Below are positions 58,301 to 64,000 of a DNA stretch of 64,000 nt, in pieces. Position 1 is the first letter of the stretch, and each line of letters begins with the position of its first letter. The translations under genes were made by a program, and so were the position numbers. Source of the DNA: Styela clava (Eukaryota > Chordata > Ascidiacea > Stolidobranchia > Styelidae); the NCBI RefSeq assembly GCF_964204865.1, contig NC_135258.1, positions 15,987,001 to 16,051,000 on the forward strand, given 5' to 3'. Below the pieces are notes generated by a model. It was not told where the DNA came from and made no database searches. It saw only the letters and a program-made list of their open reading frames with translations.

Positions 58301-61300
58301 GCTAGTTCAGGAAATAATTGTTAAACAACTCGTTAAAACTTTAGTAAGCAACCATACCAGTTAATCAAAGAAGTGACTGATTTCAATTAGTATGCACATC
58401 CTCTGGTTAAAAGTATTTATAATTTTTAGAGCAAGGATGAAAATATCCTAAAATCAAGTTCTGGTAGTTACGCTGATGCATTATCTGATATCCAACCTCA
58501 AATGGTTAATGCTTCAACTTCATTTCAATCAAGATATCTGAATGATTTTGAACCGATCCAGTGTCTTGGGAAGGTATATTGTTTTTTTTGGGCTGTTCGC
58601 TTCCTTTTTTTACTCTAACAAGGCAATAAGTAAGTGAGACGATGTTTGAAAAAAATTTGAGCTTTGTTATTGCAAGAACTCGCTTATTGTTTCTTTTGTA
58701 TATATTGTCAGTTAATTCATGTAAATGTCTCAGCTTAGTCTAATTCTTAGCTTAAATTCTTCAATTGTCTTTGACTATGGTTTGTTCAATTTGAGTTAAG
58801 TCCGTTTTATAACAAACCTATGGATTTATGTTCAGGAAGGCGATTTTACTAATTTAACATATATGATGATTTGCAGTTCACTAAACCAATTTTTTATTAA
58901 AAAAAATGAATTTTTGTAATCGAAATCGGGGAAAGACTGAATATTTTAAATTTCAATATTGTTGGAAAGCTCTACCTTTTCTCAACAACTACTTAGATTT
59001 TTTGATTTGAGTTTGTTTCTTGTTTTAAACTTTGTGAGTTTGCTTAAGAATAAATATTTACCAGATTTGATTTGTTTGCAGGGAGGTTTTGGAGTTGTTT
59101 TTGAATCTCGTAATAAAGTTGACCATTGTAGTTATGCAATAAAAAGGATTCGACTACCTAACAAGTATGAAAATTCATTGTTTTTCACAGTTTAATCATT
59201 TAGTGTAAATACAGTGTGAACCTGTCTTAACATCTTACCACAGAGAATGATCATATTGTAATATTTTGACTGAAGTAATACTGCTCCCTTTTATTTTATG
59301 CCAATGAATATATATTTTCTATGTACAATATATACACTTTTCCCCCTAAATAAGGCTCTGCACAAGCAGTCACACACACCCTTTGTTGGGGGGGGAGGGT
59401 GGGCATCGGGATTTGAACCCAAGATTTTAATCTGCCTTGCCATCATACCTAAACTTCACCAACTAAGCCACCCACTGCTTCGACATATGATTACCCCATT
59501 GAACTTGTAAAATTTCAGGCAATCTGCGAGAGATAAAGTGATGCGTGAAGTACGTGCTTTAGCCAAACTAGAACATTCTGGTATTGTCCGGTATTTTAAT
59601 GCTTGGACTGAAGAACCACCTCAGGGATGGCAAGAAAAAGCTGATCGAGAATTGTTGTCAGATATCAGGTTGGCCTATGTTTTAGTATATCAATTAAATT
59701 TCTTTTGAAGGAATCAGTAGTGGGATGCATTTCATCAATTCTCTTCATATCCAGTGATCCAACTTTCATAATCCGCGGCCAGTGGCCCCTTTCCCAGGAC
59801 TCCCAACGTGTTTTTAATGGGTTTCCATCCGTTATTAAATTTGCCAGCAAACCCAACAAACAGAAGTAAAAGAATAGATGCATTTGTGATACATTAATCC
59901 GATAGTAAATATTTCCCACCACGCATTCCTTACACACCAGTGACTGCTTTCATGACCTCAGTCTCTTAAAAATATTATAAAGCAGAAGATGACATTCCTT
60001 TGCAAGTGACAGCGATAGACATTTTTCTCCATTTTTTGTTATGTTAAAACGCATGTGACATGTTTCAATTGTACTTTTTCAGTACGTATGCATCAAGTGC
60101 GTCATTTTTGGCACAATCTACAACCCATCCACCTCCTTCATATTCTAAACTGCAGACTGATATTGGCAACACTGGAGCGTTCACTCCGAGTCATTCCGTG
60201 GGAGTTAGCGAAGGATTTTCAGAAGAGACAAGATCGTTTTCACTTCATTCTGATAAATTTAATAAATCAGGTGAAGCCAGTGTTTTCTCTGACATTGTTC
60301 CAACGAAGGCAGGGAAATTTTTTCAGTCTGCAAATACGGATTCGTCTGATTCGGGAGATGAAACTGGTTCTCCTTCGATACAACTGGTCCCATTCGGACG
60401 ATATAAAGATGAATCCCTTAGCATTGTTTTTGAAAAAAGTGCGCAAAAACCCATGGGGAGCACTGGTGATTCTGCAATTGAAGAAGACGCATTTAGTAGT
60501 CCAATAGCGAATAAAAAAGGACATGTGCGAAACATATCAAATGTTGGCGAACTGCCTCAATATAAAGATATTTATAAAGATTTTACTTCAACTCCTGGAA
60601 GTAAGTTAAGAAAAAGATCAAGCTCTCAAAAATTACAAATGCCAGAGGACAGTGACACAGGTTCGGAACTCAACGCAGTCATTTGTCGTGATGAAACAGA
60701 CAAGAAGAAGGCAGAAGATGAAAAAATAAAGCCAAAAGTAGCTGTTTCTGTTTATTTGTACATTCAGGTAAGTGCTGTATTAACAAGGTTGTAAATCATA
60801 CTACCTAAGGGTGATCTCCTCGTTAGACTAAAAGTGAATGAGGTCTGTCATGAATCTAGTTTACTTTTATAGCAATAACAATAGAACCAGAATTTAACCC
60901 AAAATAAATTACAACATGAACTAGGAAATATAGACTTCACCAATGTTTTTGAAGTCAAAATATGAATATCATGCAGTTGGGAACAGAAGTCAGAATCAAA
61001 GAAGACAAATTTTTCTTTGTCTTAAAGTTGGGTGAAGAAGTCTGAGTCAAAATTTTTGTCAAGACAAAATCGTTTCCAATGACCTGGGAGGGGATATACC
61101 TTTTCTTTGACTCATCTTATACCTTATATTTTGTCGTTTTGTAGATGCAGTTATGTCAGAAAGATTCACTTCGTAAATGGTTAGCAGACAATCATACAAG
61201 AGAGGATGGATATTGTTTGTGGATATTTCATCAAGTATTAAATGCTGTTCAATATGTACATGACTGCAATCTTATCCACAGAGATTTGAAGGTGATTTAA

Positions 61301-62814
61301 TTACTGATATCGACTTTTCTGACATGATTCGAAGTATTTGGATATAAGTAGCTTGTAAATCTATAGACATATTTGTGTGAACAAGATTAGGTCCAGAGCT
61401 TCAACTGGTAGCCACATTCTTGCTCTTTTTATGATGTTCACTATTGATCAATGCAAGCACCAATTTTTCATTAAACTTTTTATTTTCAGCCTTCCAATGT
61501 ATTTTTCTCATTCGACGGAGGTATAAAAGTTGGTGATTTTGGGTTGGTCACTGAAAGTGATGAATTAAGTGGTGATATGTTAAACGAAAGTACGATACAT
61601 AATGATAATGATTATTTATCTGATGGATCTCATACTGAAAGAGTTGGCACAAGATTGTATATGGCCCCTGAACAGGTGAGAAATGGCTTGGTTATTGAAT
61701 AAGTATAAATCAAACATATTTGAAATTACATCGTCTTAAAATCAAGTAAACATATTTTTTCAAAAGTGAGCAAATAGTTATAATATCAGTGTATACTTTT
61801 AACTATATATTCAAAATTGATACATGATACAGAAGAATACCTACTTGTTGCAATTTTTTTTTTTTTTGTAAATTGAGAATTATTAGTAATTTTGGTGCTA
61901 TTTCTGCATTTTTCGAAAAAATAGTCAATATAATTATATAGATTTTTGTTTAATGAATTACTATTATTGAAAACATTGCATCTGTTTTTTTTTATTTAGA
62001 TTAGGTTTTTCAGATTGTTATGTTACGTAATATAAAAATCATTCTTTTTTAGATGAGCGGTCCAAAGTACAGTCAAAAAGTTGATATATTTGCACTTGGT
62101 CTCATATTAATTGAATTATTCACACCATTTTCCACACAAATGGAGAGAATTCGTGAACTCACCAAAGCTCGAGATGGAAAGATTGATAAAAAATTTGCAA
62201 GAGAATATCATCATGAGGTTCGTTAGAGATTATCAATCATTGTCACTGTATAAGACTTTTGTACCATACTGTGTCATATTATTTTGCTGTCCACATTTTT
62301 CACTATTTTTATTCAAGGCAATTCATAACATGATTATCCATTTCAATACTTATAAAAACTGCATTGCATTTAGTGCTGTCAAATAAATAACTAATAAACA
62401 TGGCCTATTGTTTGAAGTGTTTGACTAATGGCATGTTGGCGTCACCAAAAAATTTCAGGTTTAAATCAAGCATCCCACCACCTCACTCAAGGTGCAATAA
62501 AATGGGAAGGCAATGCTTAACCACAAAGATTCCAGTCCCTTTGAAAATAGTAAAACTTGCAATGCTGGTGGATACTTGCAAAGAGGCTTGTTTTGAGCAA
62601 AAATGTGAAAACTTTCTAAAAAACATGAAAAATTATGTATACTTGCATTAAAAATAAAATTTACCGTCTTTTTTAGGCGACTTTGGCAAGACAAATGTTA
62701 TGTCAAAACCCATCACAAAGGCCAACTGCAGTTGAGGCAATAAAACATGATGTTTTCAATAACAAAGACTTATCGCAATATCAAGTCAAACGAACAAGAA
62801 CCTCGTCCAACTGA
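49326..62814 (+). CDS. EIF2AK3: PERK (EIF2AK3), ER-stress eIF2-alpha kinase, 21 coding exons
   Basis: An ER transmembrane kinase that senses unfolded protein in the lumen and phosphorylates eIF2-alpha. Exons: 49326-49507, 50265-50403, 50971-51042, 51243-51358, 51687-51815, 52229-52328, 52466-52532, 53050-53159, 53737-53875, 54554-54668, 55306-55478, 56620-56725, 57564-57768, 58430-58573, 59082-59164, 59519-59668, 60083-60767, 61145-61291, 61490-61675, 62053-62217, 62677-62814. All are in phase, giving 1116 residues. A signal peptide (~1-25, [13 protein letters not shown]) leads into luminal [22 protein letters not shown] and [17 protein letters not shown] stretches typical of PERK. MHWWKEI precedes the membrane span (~528-547). 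Kinase: glycine loop [10 protein letters not shown], Lys620 in YAIKRIRL, a ~220-residue acidic/Ser-rich insert in the 685-base exon, then VYLYIQMQLC, HRDLK (950-954), DFG (970-972) and [10 protein letters not shown]. All catalytic residues are present. An upstream in-frame ATG at 49305 would add seven residues. An AATAAA lies 8 bases after the stop. Confidence 0.96.
51375..51600 (+). mobile_element. Degraded SINE in PERK intron 4
   Basis: ATCATGTGGGAAAGAGTTGC, GTGGGGTGGTTCATG and TGATAACTAGACAAAC-like segments line up in order with the SINE body, but it is heavily diverged. A similar faint trace lies at ~51945-52090 in intron 5. Confidence 0.4.
53330..53660 (-). mobile_element. Degraded SINE, reverse orientation, PERK intron 8
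   Basis: GATAAGACAACTTAATTATA, CGTGGCCTCTTATTTGGTTA, GAAGGAAGCCCCAATGGTCA and TTCGATCGAACCTGCG follow the reverse-complement order of the SINE (tail to B-box). Divergence is high, so it is an old insertion. Confidence 0.6.
56808..56990 (-). mobile_element. ~180-bp dispersed repeat in PERK intron 12
   Basis: Reverse-oriented relative of 63179-63390. Shared on the matching strand: ACTTGCCTAACACAGAC, ACAGAACTAAAATAGAGAAA, GGAGTAAAATTACGG and CCTGGTACACACACTATGGG. The edge GTGTGTGTACCAGG resembles the ends of the 98-110-bp MITEs. Confidence 0.75.
57929..58127. mobile_element. Mariner-type MITE, ~199 bp, PERK intron 13
   Basis: The ends CTGGGTGACCCCAAAAA and (mirrored) CAGAGTGAGTGAGTGACCC AAAAAA lie between TA dinucleotides (TATA on both sides). 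This fits Tc1/mariner-type TA target sites. The right end has a GTGA expansion. There is no coding capacity. Confidence 0.65.
59345..59490 (-). mobile_element. tRNA-like SINE remnant in PERK intron 15
   Basis: The reverse complement reads GGGTGGCTTAGTTGGTGAAG (A-box-like) and then TTGGGTTCAAATCCCGATG (B-box-like), followed by a C-rich run. No standard tRNA fold in the register set by the A-box, so it is a SINE or tRNA-derived repeat rather than a working tRNA. Confidence 0.5.
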
Positions 62815-63178
62815 TCCTTGGAATAAACATGCTATTTATTACAATTTATTTGTAACAATCATATTCATCTACAATCTACATCTACCTTATAAATGGTTAA
62901 CATTAAAATGATAGGATTTGTCGAACTTCTGATTGACCTATTCCGGTACTCCTAGTGCTGTTCTGAAAATATTTTTTTAGTATTGTGTTACAGGTAACTA
63001 TCTATTCAACTGGAACAAACTGTAGCTTGTATTAAATTGCTTATTTTTCGTGTAATTAACATAGATCAATGCCAAGATTCTGAACCGGTCAAAGCGTTTT
63101 TTTATCAGCTGTATTTGTAGTATTTACAACTTCAACAACTTGATATATTAATTAAGAATTTGATTCAAAGAAAAGGAC

Positions 63179-63390
63179 GCTCCAGAAGTATGTGTACCAT
63201 TATGGGGGGGTTACTAATTTAGTTAGCCTACTCCACATCAAGTTGTGTGAAGTGACTGGGACCCATGGGCAGGGGGTTCACTTGGCTAACACAGACCGTC
63301 CCCAAACTCATGATAGAACTAAAATAAAGAAAAAGGGAGTTAAATTATGGCCGAACCTGGTACATACATTACGGGAATACCAATATAAAA
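63179..63390 (+). mobile_element. ~210-bp MITE-like dispersed repeat
   Basis: The ends CTCCAGAAGTATGTGTACCA and (mirrored) GGTATTCCCGTAATGTATGTA form imperfect inverted repeats. The interior matches the intron-12 copy at 56808-56990. The left end resembles that of the 12161 MITE (CTCCGGAAGTATGTG), suggesting a shared transposase. Confidence 0.7.
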
Positions 63391-63734
63391 GAAAAAACCT
63401 AAAAATAATAAGTCTTATATCAATTTAATTGTGCTTCATCCATCCACTGTACCTAACTGACAATCACATCCACCGGTTGTGCTTTTCTTAACAAATATTC
63501 ATTGCCTAAGCCCTAATTTTTCTTCCTTAAACATTGTGATTGATTCATGCTTGAGTGTATTTGAACATGATTAGAATATGTCATATACTATACTACATTT
63601 GTATTCGTTTTGCTTTGAACAACTACTTATTACTTTTTGTACAACATGAAAGTACTACCAGGTGCATTTACACCGCTTCATTTTTTTCTATTGTTCTAGA
63701 TTAGAACACGCTACTGGAAAGGTGAACTGTAAAT

Positions 63735-63842
63735 TATCAGTTCCCATAGTTCATTTAAACTGGGAACCAGGCGAGAGTGTGATATTCTAAATGATTAATC
63801 CATCTTATCGGCTTTTTCCTGAGATAAATATGGAAATCCCAT
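63735..63842 (+). mobile_element. SINE 3'-end fragment
   Basis: AATGATTAATCCATCTTATC and GGCTTTTTCCTGAGATAAAT followed by ATGGAAATCCCAT correspond to the last ~100 bases of the SINE. Confidence 0.65.
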
Positions 63843-64000
63843 TGTCTATTCACTTTGGAAATTAAGCGGTATATTATTGAATAGTTCATATTGAAGTTTC
63901 CTAATGTTAGTATCGATTTTCACATTTTTTTTTAATTTGAATTCATATGCTAATCCTTATATTTCGAAAACAAGGTTAAAAAATTAGAACTCTGTAAACT

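Larger units (their letters stand above)
62815..64000. other. Downstream of PERK, repeats only
   Basis: Probably PERK 3'UTR at first (AATAAA at 62822), then the dispersed repeat at 63179-63390 and a SINE tail at 63735-63842. No further gene seen before the window edge. Confidence 0.5.

Noticed and set aside
59345..59490. Possible tRNA gene on the minus strand
   Set aside because: A- and B-box-like sequences exist, but the acceptor and D-stem cannot both be formed in one register. It looks like a SINE remnant.
59665..59937. 90-codon minus-strand frame in PERK intron 16
   Set aside because: Antisense to the intron, no known motif; it may be an old transposon piece but there is no firm match.

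Overview
The window looks like AT-rich nuclear DNA of an invertebrate animal. Its genes are split by GT-AG introns, and two of them have animal-type products: the piRNA/siRNA 3'-end methyltransferase HENMT1 and the ER-stress kinase PERK (EIF2AK3). The dense load of hAT-type elements, foldback elements, MITEs and a tRNA-derived SINE, together with fairly short introns, would fit a tunicate or similar marine invertebrate. That placement is a guess; nothing here fixes the species.

Layout. 1-6.7 kb: a ~180-bp satellite in head-to-head inverted blocks, a second ~186-bp satellite, and a direct ~2-kb duplication (1-1969 = 4755-6723). 6.7-10.3 kb: no convincing intact gene, with a possible THAP-like exon and transposon ends. 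10.3-15.6 kb: HENMT1 (+, 5 coding exons). Its second intron carries a 1.14-kb Mutator-like foldback element with a 9-bp target duplication, itself hit by a 110-bp MITE with an 8-bp target duplication. 15.7-30.4 kb: transposon-rich. It holds a complete hAT-like element, SINE copies and a ~2.9-kb direct duplication with hAT remnants. Between the two copies lies an intronless SAM methyltransferase gene (-). 29.4-30.4 kb: a broken ZMYM1/hAT-like transposase (-). 30.5-33.2 kb: a foldback element with ~550-580-bp inverted arms.

34.4-44.5 kb: a tandem duplication carrying two paralogous four-exon genes (-), encoding 465 and 470 residues. I do not recognise the protein. All splice sites and frames are kept in both copies. 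The first copy additionally carries a 1.18-kb hAT-like insertion and a 98-bp MITE, both absent from the second copy. 44.5-49.3 kb: no supported gene. 49.3-62.8 kb: PERK (+, 21 coding exons, 1116 residues), complete from signal peptide to kinase C-lobe, with several small elements in its introns. 62.8-64.0 kb: repeats.

The named genes do not form one pathway. HENMT1 acts in small-RNA (transposon) defence, PERK in the unfolded protein response. The most informative parts are the unrecognised paralogue pair, the nested elements whose empty sites survive inside the same window, the foldback element, and the hairpin-capable satellite.
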